Shown here: in pieces, positions 27,027 through 36,290 of the stretch | Position numbering within the stretch: the stretch's first letter is position 1 | Layout of the letters: every line of letters begins with the position of its first letter | Assembly (NCBI GenBank): GCA_938084055.1 | Contig: CALKDK010000008.1 | Location: 1 to 56,613 of the forward strand | Direction: 5' to 3' | DNA length: 56,613 bases | DNA from: an uncultured Luminiphilus sp. | Lineage (GTDB): Bacteria; Pseudomonadota; Gammaproteobacteria; Pseudomonadales; Halieaceae | Program-made: the position numbers and the translations under genes | The notes under the pieces: generated by a model | The model's database searches: none | The model's input: only the letters and a program-made list of their open reading frames with translations | Told to the model about the DNA's origin: nothing

Positions 27027-27893
27027 ATGAGTAAGTTATTGATAGTTGCAGACATTGAGGCAGCCTGTTCCGCTACGCCCCGCGGACTCCAGCTAGCCGA
27101 GTTGATGGACCTGCAACCGGAAGTTGTGGCTTTTGTCTACGCGGATCTGAAGCGACTGAAGCTTGGTCGGGCGGACAGCGCCTCGGTAAAAAAGCAGCTT
27201 CTGGATCAACGGCGCGCATCCGTCAAGGCACAGGTCGAAAAACTGGCGGGGCGCAATCAGCAGGTCAAGGTCAACGTCGTCTGGGCAGAGGACATACACA
27301 GCTGGATTATCAAGCGTGCCCGCGGCGACTACGCCGCTGTGATCAAAACCCGTCACCCATCAGAATCTTTTGGACACACCTCCACCGACTGGCACCTCTT
27401 GCGCGAGTGCAGTGCCCCGGTGTTGTTGGTCAACAAGCGCAAGTGGAAAAAGGGCGGTCTCATCATGGCGACGGTGGATCTGGACGCAAAGACCAAGACC
27501 AAACAGACGCTGAACGTCGACGTTGTTATGACGGCTCGACACTATGCTGAGATGCTGCAAACAGAGCTGGCCGTGCTATGTGTGATTGATGTTCCAACAT
27601 TTCTGGCTGATCTCGATCTCATCGACCCCAGAAGTTATGCCAAAGAACGCAAGCAAGAGTTGCAACCCGTTGTTGAAGCCCTGGCAGAGCGAACAGGTTT
27701 GCCCCTGTCTCGGTTTCAACTCAAGCGAGGCCCCGTAGCCAAGACGATTGTGTCCGAGGCGGCAGACAAGAAAGCCCAGTTGGTCGTGATGGGCACAGTG
27801 GGTCGACGGGGTGTTCGGGCGCAGGTGCTTGGAAATACTGTTGAAGAGGCCCTTGGTCTCTTGCGCACTGATACATTGACCTTGAAACCCTAG
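27027..27893 (+). CDS. Tandem universal stress protein (UspE-like)
   Basis: A 288-residue protein with two Usp domains, at about 1-137 and 148-285. The second ends with the nucleotide-binding signature MGTVGRRGVRAQVLGNTVEE, the G-x2-G-x9-G-T type that binds ATP. The first domain lacks that motif (TRHPSESFGHTSTDW). Tandem Usp proteins of this kind (UspE) help survival under starvation and oxidative stress. It lies directly upstream of ppk1 on the same strand, which fits a shared stress response. Confidence 0.87.
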   Translation: MSKLLIVADIEAACSATPRGLQLAELMDLQPEVVAFVYADLKRLKLGRADSASVKKQLLDQRRASVKAQVEKLAGRNQQVKVNVVWAEDIHSWIIKRARGDYAAVIKTRHPSESFGHTSTDWHLLRECSAPVLLVNKRKWKKGGLIMATVDLDAKTKTKQTLNVDVVMTARHYAEMLQTELAVLCVIDVPTFLADLDLIDPRSYAKERKQELQPVVEALAERTGLPLSRFQLKRGPVAKTIVSEAADKKAQLVVMGTVGRRGVRAQVLGNTVEEALGLLRTDTLTLKP

Positions 27894-27965
27894 TCATCGG
27901 AGAGTGGGGAATGGCAGCCAACGTTTGGTAAATCTGGATAGGCCTGGCTGACATTCATCAATTTT

Positions 27966-30104
27966 ATGAGTCAAACGCCCATAGAAGAGCTGTTGGCTGA
28001 TCTCGGTGAGCCCAATACCTACCCGAGGGAGCTCAGCTGGTTAAGTTTTAATGCCCGCGTATTGCAGGAGGCAAAGGACCCTCGGGTACCATTGATTCAG
28101 CGGGTACGTTATCTGGGTATTTTTTCCAATAACCTCGATGAATTTTTCCGCGTGCGTGTTGCTGAAGTGCGGCGCATGATCTCTGTTTCCTCCGGCGGCC
28201 AGCGTCAGCGCGCTAAAAAGTTACTCGCTGCAATTCAGTATCGCGTACGCATTCTTCAGCAACAATTTGAAGAGGTTTATGAGACGTCGCTACGCGAACT
28301 GGCGCGCAGCGGTGTTTACCTGATTAACGAGCAGCAATTGCAGCCCGAGCAGATCACGTTTGTGGAGACCTTTTTCCATGACAAGGTACTGCCTGAGCTC
28401 GAACCCATCCTGCTGCGGGATGACCACCCGATTCCCCTGCTTGCTGATGAGTCGCTTTATCTTGCCGTTGATATCGCTACCAGCGAAGGCCCCCAGTACG
28501 CGCTTCTGGAGGTGCCCACCAGCAGTCTCGGGAGGTTCATAGAAATACCCAGCAGGAAGCGGCGCAAGGGGAGGGTCTACATTGCACTGGACAATATTGT
28601 TCGGGCCTGTCTCGTCCAGGTATTTCGCGGCGTTTTTGAAATTGAATCGGTGGCGGCCTATTGCTTCAAGTTTTCCCGGGATGCTGAACTTGAAATTGAT
28701 GAGGGAATTAACGAAAGCCTCATTGCAAAAATGGCTTTGAGTCTGAAGCAGCGGCGGAGGGCCGATGCAGTTCGCTTCGTATTCGATGAAACTATGCCGC
28801 CCAGATTGCTTGACTATCTGCGCAAGCGCTTCGATTTTGGTAAGTACGACAGCATGATTCCCGGTGGTCGCTACCACAACTCCAAAGACTTCATCGAGTT
28901 TCCGAACGCGGGGCCGCGGCACCTCGAATTCAAGCCGCTACCGGCGATACCCATCCCCCGGCTTGAACAGGACATGAGTATTCTTGCCAACATCAGGGAA
29001 AAGGACGTGCTGCTTTACTTTCCCTACCACCCTTTTGACTATATTGTGGATGTGCTTAAAACTGCCGCGCTCGATCCAGATGTTCTCTCGATACGCATTT
29101 GCCTTTACCGGGTAGCCCGAAATTCGCGCATAGTCGATGCGTTGATTAACGCCAAAGACAACGGCAAGTTTGTTCAGGTGGTGGTTGAGCTGGCTGCCAG
29201 GTTTGACGAGTTGGCGAATATTGCCTGGGCCCAGCGGTTAACCGACGCGGGGATTGCAGTGATATTTGGAATACCCGGCCTGAAGGTACACAGTAAAATT
29301 TTCCTGATAGAACGTAGGGAAGAGCAGGAGATTCGCTATTACAGCCATGTTGGTACAGGCAACTTCAATGAGAAAACTGCGCGTCTGTATACGGATTTTT
29401 CCCTGCTGACCTTTGACCAGGACATAGGCCGTGATATAGCGAAGGTTTTTGAATTTCTGAAATATACCTACCGCCGTCCTGATTATGATTTTCTTTTGGT
29501 ATCCCCCCACAACTGCCGTTCTCGACTCGCGGAGCTTATTGACAGGGAAATCGGGCACGCCAGGGAGGGATATCGAGCTGAGATACTTCTCAAGTGCAAT
29601 AACCTGGTAGATCAGCAGTTAACCCGGAAGCTGTACGAGGCAAGTCAGGCGGGCGTAAAAATTCGACTTATTATTCGTGGCATGTGCTCACTTTTGCCAG
29701 GGGTGGAGGCGCTGTCCGAAAATATCAAGGCGGTCAGCCTTGTTGACCGCTATCTGGAGCATCCCAGAGTTTATGTGTTTCATAATCGCGGTAAACCAGA
29801 GTATTTCATGGGGTCAGCAGACCTTATGACCCGCAACATTGATTTCAGGGTAGAGGTGTTGTGTCCGATACGTGACCAGGATGCCCAGCAGACCTTGCAA
29901 CACATTCTGGATCAGCAGTGGCATGACAATGTGAAGGCGCGAAGACTGGATGCTGATCAAACGAATCAATTGGTTACCCCGAAAAAAAATGCGGCACACA
30001 TACGCTCGCAGGAAAGCATTTACAGATACTTGAGCTCCGGTAAGTTGCCACGCTATCCAAAAACAAAAATGCGCCTGCCCTCGATCCGGCGCAGGAGGAA
30101 CTGA
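27966..30104 (+). CDS. ppk1: Polyphosphate kinase 1
   Basis: Reversible synthesis of inorganic polyphosphate from ATP. The 712-residue protein shows all four domains: N domain (PRELSWLSFNARVLQEA), head domain, and C1/C2 domains. The catalytic His is His442 in GLKVHSKIF and the second conserved His is His606 in VYVFHNRGK. HVGTGNFNEKTARLYTD and RNIDFRVEVLCPI are diagnostic stretches. A DUF808 gene starts five bases after its stop. A PPK2-type kinase is present at 37210-38034, so the cell has both polyphosphate systems within 10 kb. Confidence 0.97.
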   Translation: MSQTPIEELLADLGEPNTYPRELSWLSFNARVLQEAKDPRVPLIQRVRYLGIFSNNLDEFFRVRVAEVRRMISVSSGGQRQRAKKLLAAIQYRVRILQQQFEEVYETSLRELARSGVYLINEQQLQPEQITFVETFFHDKVLPELEPILLRDDHPIPLLADESLYLAVDIATSEGPQYALLEVPTSSLGRFIEIPSRKRRKGRVYIALDNIVRACLVQVFRGVFEIESVAAYCFKFSRDAELEIDEGINESLIAKMALSLKQRRRADAVRFVFDETMPPRLLDYLRKRFDFGKYDSMIPGGRYHNSKDFIEFPNAGPRHLEFKPLPAIPIPRLEQDMSILANIREKDVLLYFPYHPFDYIVDVLKTAALDPDVLSIRICLYRVARNSRIVDALINAKDNGKFVQVVVELAARFDELANIAWAQRLTDAGIAVIFGIPGLKVHSKIFLIERREEQEIRYYSHVGTGNFNEKTARLYTDFSLLTFDQDIGRDIAKVFEFLKYTYRRPDYDFLLVSPHNCRSRLAELIDREIGHAREGYRAEILLKCNNLVDQQLTRKLYEASQAGVKIRLIIRGMCSLLPGVEALSENIKAVSLVDRYLEHPRVYVFHNRGKPEYFMGSADLMTRNIDFRVEVLCPIRDQDAQQTLQHILDQQWHDNVKARRLDADQTNQLVTPKKNAAHIRSQESIYRYLSSGKLPRYPKTKMRLPSIRRRRN

Positions 30105-30108
30105 CGCT

Positions 30109-31017
30109 GTGGCCCTAGGCAGCCTTTTGGCGCTTCTTGATGATATTGCTGCTGTCCTGGACGATGTGTCGCTGATGACAAAGATAGCGGCCAAGAAAAC
30201 CGCCGGGGTTCTTGGTGATGATCTCGCCGTTAATGCGGAACGGGTGCTGGGGGTCAGACCTGACCGGGAATTGCCTGTCGTTTGGGCGGTCGCCAAGGGC
30301 TCCTTCGTCAACAAGCTAATTTTGGTGCCCGCCGCGTTACTGATTGCCACATTCATTCCATGGCTGATCACTCCACTGCTCGTCTGTGGCGGTCTCTATC
30401 TATGTTTCGAGGGAGCTGAAAAACTACTTCACGGCGGCACGGAGCACTCCAGTGAACAGGTGGAGGCCGTCGTGCAAAAGTTGGCGGATCCAGACTGTGA
30501 TTTGGCCACACTGGAGCAGACAAAGATTCGCGGTGCGGTCCGCACAGACTTTATTCTCTCGGCAGAAATTATTGTTCTGACACTGGGAGTGGTGGAGGGG
30601 CAAGCGGTACTCACACAGCTGATGGTGCTGGCCGGCATATCTTCCCTGATGACGGTTGGGGTCTACGGTCTGGTCGCCGGTATCGTTAAAATTGACGATC
30701 TGGGTTTCCTGATGAGCCAGAAAAAAGGATCGAATTGGGTGGCCAGAGGGTCCCGTGCTTTGGGCTCGGGGTTATTGAGCTTCGCGCCCTGGCTGATGAA
30801 GGCCCTCGCTGTTGTGGGTACTGTTGCGATGTTTATGGTCGGGGGCGGTATTTTGCTCCATGCATCACACGAACTGACACTCGCTATCGAGACCTTTGCT
30901 GGGCAACTGCAATTTGCGCAGGCAGTCGTTCCTGTTGTCGCAGGCGGCGCAATTGGTCTGATGGCTGGACTGCTATTGGCGAAGACGGTCGGATTTCTGG
31001 CCAGAATACGCGGCTAG
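30109..31017 (+). CDS. DUF808 family inner-membrane protein
   Basis: A 302-residue protein of the DUF808/YedI family, with the opening LLALLDDIAAVLDDVSLMTK and then GVLGDDLAVNAERVLG. Several membrane segments follow (for example LILVPAALLIATFIPWLI, ALAVVGTVAMFMVGGGILL and VPVVAGGAIGLMAGLLL). It starts with GTG at 30109, with GGAGG about ten bases upstream, and lies four bases after ppk1, so the two are co-transcribed. The family has no firm function; the link with polyphosphate synthesis here may be meaningful or accidental. Confidence 0.88.
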   Translation: MALGSLLALLDDIAAVLDDVSLMTKIAAKKTAGVLGDDLAVNAERVLGVRPDRELPVVWAVAKGSFVNKLILVPAALLIATFIPWLITPLLVCGGLYLCFEGAEKLLHGGTEHSSEQVEAVVQKLADPDCDLATLEQTKIRGAVRTDFILSAEIIVLTLGVVEGQAVLTQLMVLAGISSLMTVGVYGLVAGIVKIDDLGFLMSQKKGSNWVARGSRALGSGLLSFAPWLMKALAVVGTVAMFMVGGGILLHASHELTLAIETFAGQLQFAQAVVPVVAGGAIGLMAGLLLAKTVGFLARIRG

Positions 31018-31099
31018 CACCGGTTCCCCTGTGGCATGTTGGGTAAGCATCCAACTACAGCCCACTAACCTTGGCGTCGGTGTTTCCCGGCCGGGTGTC

Positions 31100-31801
31100 C
31101 TAATTGAAATAGCATATTTCCATAGGTCGTCCCCGTGCGTCTCGCTCCGGACGTGCGGGTAGTGTGCGCAGTCGTCCAGCCAGCGGCATGAGCGCCAGGC
31201 AGCAGGCATCCATAACATCGTCAGCTGCGACATCCTTGCGCCGCGTGGCGGACAAAATTTCCCGAGTCAGTACCGTTACGCGTCGATCAAGTTCGCTGAG
31301 CAGCGCCAGTCTTTCGTTGAATCCGGCTTTAGTTTTCTTTTTATATTGCAGCGGCTCACCCTTGATGGCCATGAAGGCCACCTCGGGGTGGGCTTCCCTG
31401 GGACGTCTGTCATTTGGGCCTGACAGCGCGAGCCAGTTATCAAGCTCCAGAATTTTGGGAAACAGGAAGTAGCTCTGCTTGCTTAGACCCCGTCCGCTAT
31501 GGGCTCTGTTGAGAGCGTTGGCCGCGGGATAATTCTGTGCGCTGAGTGCAGCTCGGACAGGTGTGGGAAAAACCGAGCTGGAAAACTGGCGACCCAGCAT
31601 CCGCCGGGCTGAGAAGTCACAATCCCGAGCGCCGCTATCGGATAAACCAATGGGCATGTCAACGAAGACCCGGGCTGGGATCGGTGGTGAGAGCAGTGTT
31701 TCTATGGTGGGTGCGATGGCCCAGCTTAGCTCCCTGGTGCTATGAGTCACACCCAGCCAGCCCGCACGACATCCATCAATCCCGAGTATTTTCATGATCA
31801 C
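31100..31801 (-). CDS. DUF429 domain protein (predicted RNase H-fold)
   Basis: A 233-residue protein. The N-terminal ILGIDGCRAGWLG carries the Asp expected in the RNase H-like fold; VFVDMPIGLSD, the second acidic motif, lies near residues 45-57; REAHPEVAF follows in the middle; and DDVMDACCLAL near the C-terminus holds the last acidic pair. This is the pattern described for DUF429, proposed as nucleases but, as far as I know, not proven. The start is ATG at 31801 or 31795. It is convergent with DUF808. Confidence 0.82.
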   Translation of the reverse strand: MIMKILGIDGCRAGWLGVTHSTRELSWAIAPTIETLLSPPIPARVFVDMPIGLSDSGARDCDFSARRMLGRQFSSSVFPTPVRAALSAQNYPAANALNRAHSGRGLSKQSYFLFPKILELDNWLALSGPNDRRPREAHPEVAFMAIKGEPLQYKKKTKAGFNERLALLSELDRRVTVLTREILSATRRKDVAADDVMDACCLALMPLAGRLRTLPARPERDARGRPMEICYFN

Positions 31802-31840
31802 CTTACCGGCACAAACTACGAGAAATAGTAGGCCACAACG

Positions 31841-31866
31841 AAAAACGGCTCACCGAGGTGAGCCGT
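31841..31866 (-). terminator. Rho-independent terminator of the 93-residue gene
   Basis: A perfect 10-bp inverted repeat (ACGGCTCACC / GGTGAGCCGT) with a very short loop is followed on the minus strand by five T residues. It ends the gene at 31891-32172. Confidence 0.85.
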
Positions 31867-31890
31867 CCGCTACAGTAGACAACGCGGCAC

Positions 31891-32172
31891 TCAGCTGAAA
31901 TCGTCGCTCCGTACATTGTAGAAGGGTCGTGTAGAGCCGTCCTCGTCAATCATCACATATTCGCTACGATCAGGATTGGTAATGACCACCTCAATGTCCT
32001 GAAACAGAGGCCGCCTGACAAAGGCCAGGGTCCAGCCGAATTGGGATTTGGCGGTGAGGGTTACGGATTGCTCGAAGCTCAGCGTTTTATTGAGCTGCTC
32101 AGGCACCGCGGCTTGGCGCCCACGACGCTCGGATACCATGGTTTGTGCATTTAGCCCTACTGACGCGTTCAT
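31891..32172 (-). CDS. Hypothetical 93-residue protein under a CRP-type site
   Basis: A small soluble protein with no signal peptide or membrane helix. The N-terminal third is polar (MNASVGLNAQTMVSERRGRQ). The rest alternates in a beta-rich way (QSVTLTAKSQFGWTLAFVRR, DIEVVITNPDRSEYVMIDEDG). I do not recognise the family. The ATG at 32172 follows AGAGGTAACAGG and is better than the in-frame ATG at 32199. It has its own terminator and a perfect CRP-type site about 105 bp upstream, so it is probably a separately controlled single gene. Confidence 0.7.
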   Translation of the reverse strand: MNASVGLNAQTMVSERRGRQAAVPEQLNKTLSFEQSVTLTAKSQFGWTLAFVRRPLFQDIEVVITNPDRSEYVMIDEDGSTRPFYNVRSDDFS

Positions 32173-32275
32173 CCTGTTACCTCTGTAGTTCGCTTTCACT
32201 TACAAGCGAATGTATCCAAATGTCCTGACAATGTAGTCAAAGGGGCTCGTGCAACAAAGCGCTACGATTCCAATC

Positions 32276-32291
32276 TGTGAGTGTTATCACA
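32276..32291. promoter_or_regulatory. CRP/Vfr-type binding site
   Basis: TGTGAGTGTTATCACA is a perfect TGTGA-N6-TCACA palindrome. It lies in the 164-bp gap between the WYL gene stop and the 93-residue gene, about 105 bp before that gene's start codon. The position suits activation of that gene by cAMP-CRP. Confidence 0.75.
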
Positions 32292-32336
32292 AAAGCAGCC
32301 GTGGGCAGGCGGAGCGGGGTGTCATGAAATTGGCGC

Positions 32337-33197
32337 CTACAGCAACCAGTCACTGATCTGCTGTTTGTTGCTGATAACCACTTGCTGTGCCCTCGGGTCA
32401 TCCAAACTATCGCCAGCGTTGACGTTCAGCAGCTGCAGCAAGTAGCTGGCTAACCGAGCGCGCACCGTAAGCCTGAGTACATGCTTGTCCATACCAAAGT
32501 CGTTGGCGACAACGGCCTGCTGGTCGTCTGTGAGTCGGGGATCTGGGATGAGGACCAGCTCAATCATCCTATGCCAATCAGTGTCCTCCTCACCACCTTG
32601 GCTGGCGGGACCAAGAAGTTCGGGTTCACCCCGAAAGCGACTGAGTACAAAGTCACGGAAGTCTTGATTCTTTTCACACCAGCCCCGTACGTGCCAACGC
32701 AGACCGGTCCAAACGAGGGTGTGAGGGGCAATGATTCGCCCCTCACGGTCAGGATTGTTCAGGGATACGTAGTCGACCTCAATGCGTTGCTGTTCACGGG
32801 CCGCCTGCAGTAGTGGTCGCAGCAGCGCTGGTGAAACCGGGCGTGGGGAGGGTTCGAGTATTTCGGTGTGGCCCTGAGGAAGCGCCATTGAAGAAAAGGT
32901 TCGGTGTAACTCACTCCGGTTCGCCAGCAGCTGCAAATATTCCTCGGCCAAGCCCAGCGTTACCTTTGGCCGGAAGTGTTCTGAGGGTTCATAGCCCTTG
33001 AGGAACTTGTCGTAGCGCAGGTTGTTCGGTGCAACATCGTTGTTGTAGGTGTTAATGTCCTTGCTGGCCTGCTGTCGGCCAATACCGAAGGTCTCGACCA
33101 GATGTCGCGTCGTTAGCCTGCCCTCCCACAGGGCGATACATTCAATAAACCGGTAGCGCAGCAACAGATCCCAGCGGTGGGGGAGGCCTTCAGACAT
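32337..33197 (-). CDS. WYL-domain transcriptional regulator
   Basis: A 286-residue protein with an N-terminal winged helix-turn-helix (residues 1-65, with LVETFGIGRQQASKDINTY as the DNA-reading helix), a central WYL domain (IEVDYVSLNNPDREGRIIAP then RWHVRGWCEKNQDFRDFVLS), and a C-terminal domain like the WCX extension. Size and order match ligand-sensing WYL regulators, including the CapW/BrxR group that controls phage-defence loci, but no defence genes are near. It starts two bases after the stop of the decarboxylase gene and is likely co-transcribed with it. Confidence 0.85.
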   Translation of the reverse strand: MSEGLPHRWDLLLRYRFIECIALWEGRLTTRHLVETFGIGRQQASKDINTYNNDVAPNNLRYDKFLKGYEPSEHFRPKVTLGLAEEYLQLLANRSELHRTFSSMALPQGHTEILEPSPRPVSPALLRPLLQAAREQQRIEVDYVSLNNPDREGRIIAPHTLVWTGLRWHVRGWCEKNQDFRDFVLSRFRGEPELLGPASQGGEEDTDWHRMIELVLIPDPRLTDDQQAVVANDFGMDKHVLRLTVRARLASYLLQLLNVNAGDSLDDPRAQQVVISNKQQISDWLL

Positions 33198-33199
33198 AG

Positions 33200-34597
33200 T
33201 TAAAGCGTATCTAGAATCATGCGGATATCGTCGATGCCTGTACGCGGGTTGACGATACAGAAGCGCAGTACCGTCTCACCTTCATGTTTGGTCGGTGTTA
33301 CAAAGCCGACGCCATCACTGAGGAGCTTGTCACTCCAGGCATTGTAGTCCTCGAGTGTCCAGCCGCAGCGCCTGAAAACGCAAATGGAAAGTTGCGCCGG
33401 GACCACCATTTCAAGATTGGGATGTGCTTCGATCATTTGGGCGGCCTGCTCAGTGACCTGAAGGCTGCGCTCCACCGCATCGGTGTAAGCGGCTGTGCCG
33501 TGGGTCGCAAGGCTAAACCAAAGCGGGAGTCCACGAGCCCGCCTTGACAGGTGATGCGCATAATCAGACGGATTCCATTCGCCATCATATAGCACCTCAA
33601 GGTAGTCACCTTTTTGCTGGTGAGCCCTGCGTGCGGCCCCTGGATCCCGGTAGATCAAAGCGCAGCAATCGAAGGGTGCAAACAGCCATTTGTGCGGGTC
33701 TACAATAAAACTGTCGGCTCGCTCGATGCCGTTGTAGGCCCTGCGCACCGACGGTGCTGCCAATCCAGCTCCACCGTAAGCACCGTCGACATGCATCCAC
33801 AAAGATTCTTTTTCGCAGACATCAGCGATACCGTCCATCTCATCAATGATACCAAGGTTGGTCGTGCCCGCCGTGCAGGCTACGGCAAACAGCCTTGACC
33901 GATCCTCGCTGCTGAGTTCACTTATAGCTGAGGCGACGTCTTCGCCTGTCAGTCGGTGTCCACCCGTCTCTACAAGGTCTGCATCCATGACGTGGGCGGC
34001 CTGGGCGATGGACGCGTGGGCACCCTTGGAGGACACGATCAGGCCCCGCATCGAGCGTTTGCTGGCGTCGACCCGACGCCACTCATGGCGCGCGGCGGTT
34101 AGGGCTGAAAGGTTCCCGGCCGTACCACCACTGACGAATACGCCACCCGCCTCAGCGGGGAAGCCCGCCAGATCGGCGATCCACCGTAATGCCTGGTTTT
34201 CCGCATAGACCGCACCGGAGCCTTCCATCCAGGTACCCCCAAAAATACTCGAGGCCCCAACGACAAGATCAAACAATGTGGCTGCTTCGGTGGGCGCAGC
34301 AGGCACGAATGCGAGTAATCGAGGGTGGTCTACCGAGAGACAGGCAGGGGCCAGAATGTCCGTAAATATGCGCAGCGCTTCCAGACCGCCCAGACCATCC
34401 TCAGTGACCGTCTGCCCTGCCATGGCCTGCAGCTCAGCTTCCGGTCGCGCCCCGTCCAGCGTTGGAGGATCCATCCTGACCCTGTCTATGGCATAGCGAA
34501 CAATCGCCTGTGTCAGAACTTCCATGTCCCTGTTGATTTCGTGCACATTGATCTCCTCAAGTTTTGGGGTTGACAGCCTTCCCCCGGGCGGCTCCAT
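33200..34597 (-). CDS. PLP-dependent decarboxylase (group II, aromatic amino acid-like)
   Basis: A 465-residue PLP enzyme. GAHAS carries His194, which stacks on the cofactor; MHVDGAYGG carries Asp271, which contacts the pyridine nitrogen; and DPHKWLFAPFD carries the Schiff-base Lys303. GGTAGNLSAL at 157-166 binds the PLP phosphate. It would release CO2 from an amino acid, giving an amine; relatives use aromatic amino acids, glutamate or 2,4-diaminobutyrate. The start is ATG at 34597 or the internal ATG at 34525. It is followed by a WYL regulator that could sense the amine or precursor. Confidence 0.88.
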   Translation of the reverse strand: MEPPGGRLSTPKLEEINVHEINRDMEVLTQAIVRYAIDRVRMDPPTLDGARPEAELQAMAGQTVTEDGLGGLEALRIFTDILAPACLSVDHPRLLAFVPAAPTEAATLFDLVVGASSIFGGTWMEGSGAVYAENQALRWIADLAGFPAEAGGVFVSGGTAGNLSALTAARHEWRRVDASKRSMRGLIVSSKGAHASIAQAAHVMDADLVETGGHRLTGEDVASAISELSSEDRSRLFAVACTAGTTNLGIIDEMDGIADVCEKESLWMHVDGAYGGAGLAAPSVRRAYNGIERADSFIVDPHKWLFAPFDCCALIYRDPGAARRAHQQKGDYLEVLYDGEWNPSDYAHHLSRRARGLPLWFSLATHGTAAYTDAVERSLQVTEQAAQMIEAHPNLEMVVPAQLSICVFRRCGWTLEDYNAWSDKLLSDGVGFVTPTKHEGETVLRFCIVNPRTGIDDIRMILDTL

Positions 34598-34631
34598 TAT
34601 CGACTTCTCGTTGCGAATCAGCTACCACCCG

Positions 34632-35804
34632 TCAAGGCTTTTTTAAGCGCGTCAATGGCAGTCCCAGCACACCCGCTAGGGCACAGATGAGCATGATGAC
34701 AGCCGGGGAAAGCAGGGTTCCATCATAAAAGTAGCCCGCAGCCACCCCCACCCCGGCTGCAATCACAGAATGGATGAAGCCAAACACGGCAGAGGCGGCA
34801 CCCGCGTATTTTGGAAACAGGGAAATGGCGCCCATGGACGCGTTAGCTGAGGTAAATCCAACACCCAAAAACAAAAAGAATGAGCAAAACGCCAGCCATA
34901 GCACGGGAGGCTGGTCGGCTGTGGCGAACAGCCACTGTGCCAGAGCTGCGACCATGGTGAGTGTCGTACCCAGGGTTAGGGTCCGATTCATGCCCAGTCG
35001 CATGACCACTCGGGAGCAGAGTAGGGCGCCCACCATGTAGCCGGCAACGGTCAGCGCAAAGCCGTAGCCAAAGTACTCCACAGGTACCTCAAAGACATCC
35101 AGCATAAAAAATGAAACGGTGGAAAGGTAGGCAAGAATCGCGGAAAAAGATGCCGTCCCGCATATCTGGTAACCAATAAAGCGACGATTTCCCAGACAAA
35201 TTAAAAAATGATCGAGAACCGGAAGGATGCCGATTCTCCCCTCGCCTATTGCGGGCGCCGACTCCTCAAAAGTACGCAGGCCGAGTAAGACCAGGAAAGC
35301 GAAAAAAGCGAGCGCCAGATAAGTGGCTCGCCAGTCCACCAGAATAAGTAGCCAGGAACCCAGCGTGGGTGCAATCAATGGCACGACAGCCATGGCGCCC
35401 GACAGAATAGCCATTACCTGAACCGCGTGATTGCCTTCATATCGATCTCGGACAATGGCTCGCGCAATGACCGGCCCGCTGGCTGCGGCGAGCCCCTGTG
35501 CCAGTCGAGCCAGCCACATCATCTCTATGGAGTTGGCGAATGCGCAGGCGATTGAAGTGCCGAGAAACAGGAGCGTTCCACTCATCACAACCGGAATACG
35601 GCCGTAATAATCGGAGAGTGGCCCGAAAACCAGTTGGCCTGCGGCAATTCCCAGCATGAAAATTGAGAGCGTCAGTTGACCGTCGGCAGTGGTCGCGCCA
35701 AAGTCTGCAATAATCGCCGGTATGGCGGGTAAGTAAAGGTCGGTGGCAATGGCCGCATAAGCGACCAGTCCCACCAGGGTCGCGAAGGTGATTCGCTCTC
35801 TCAC
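34632..35804 (-). CDS. Bcr/CflA-type multidrug efflux MFS transporter
   Basis: A 390-residue protein with about 12 membrane helices. The opening helix (TFATLVGLVAYAAIATDLYLP in pieces) followed by AIPAIIADF is typical of the DHA1 Bcr/CflA group. The loop motif GPLSDYYGRIPV after helix 2 is the MFS A-motif. It should export drugs or metabolites using proton motive force. The likely start is GTG at 35804, seven bases after the stop of the 119-residue gene; the in-frame extension upstream overlaps that gene and lacks membrane character. Confidence 0.87.
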   Translation of the reverse strand: MRERITFATLVGLVAYAAIATDLYLPAIPAIIADFGATTADGQLTLSIFMLGIAAGQLVFGPLSDYYGRIPVVMSGTLLFLGTSIACAFANSIEMMWLARLAQGLAAASGPVIARAIVRDRYEGNHAVQVMAILSGAMAVVPLIAPTLGSWLLILVDWRATYLALAFFAFLVLLGLRTFEESAPAIGEGRIGILPVLDHFLICLGNRRFIGYQICGTASFSAILAYLSTVSFFMLDVFEVPVEYFGYGFALTVAGYMVGALLCSRVVMRLGMNRTLTLGTTLTMVAALAQWLFATADQPPVLWLAFCSFFLFLGVGFTSANASMGAISLFPKYAGAASAVFGFIHSVIAAGVGVAAGYFYDGTLLSPAVIMLICALAGVLGLPLTRLKKP

Positions 35805-35811
35805 ATGATGA

Positions 35812-36171
35812 TCAGTTGATCGTGGGTTTGGCGAGCTGGCACACCGGGCAGGTCTCAGGAATGAAAAACTGGCCGTTCTCTGCATCCATAATGTCCAGAC
35901 CAATCGCCTGGTGGTTGCCAAAAAGCGCGACTCGCATGACGTAAGTGGATTCACTGCTGCTCATCTGAACTGTTTGGAACAGTTCGATGTCGGTGTGATT
36001 ATCAGATGCTGTGCGCACTGCAACACGCTCCATGTACTTCTGTGCGGCCGCAGGCTCCATGGGGAGTAACGGCTGCAGCAGGGCTTTTTCCAACATTCTT
36101 GCCAAAAGGTCTTTGTTTTGATCAGTAAACAGCGTGGCGCTGGCCACCTGGTTGGGCTCTGACACGGTCAC
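35812..36171 (-). CDS. Hypothetical protein with C-terminal CPVC motif
   Basis: A 119-residue soluble protein, not recognised. The N-terminal half is helical (NKDLLARMLEKALLQPLLP), the second half beta-rich (HTDIELFQTVQM, TYVMRVALFGNHQAIGLD), and it ends with CPVCQLAKPTIN. The CxxC close to the end could bind a metal or take part in thiol exchange. It starts with GTG (36171, or 36165) and lies directly upstream of the efflux gene, probably in one transcript. Confidence 0.65.
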   Translation of the reverse strand: MTVSEPNQVASATLFTDQNKDLLARMLEKALLQPLLPMEPAAAQKYMERVAVRTASDNHTDIELFQTVQMSSSESTYVMRVALFGNHQAIGLDIMDAENGQFFIPETCPVCQLAKPTIN

Positions 36172-36290
36172 CCCCTATCTTGGACTAAGTCAGTACGACG
36201 GCTGCCTGATATTGTTTGTTTTGTGGTCAGCGGGGCGCGAGTGTACCACCGTAAGGCGCCCCGGTGTCGATTGGATTCAGCGAGCCTGAC

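Noticed and set aside
32337..33197. Phage-defence island marked by the CapW/BrxR-like regulator
   Set aside because: No nuclease, methyltransferase, BREX, CBASS or other defence gene is nearby.
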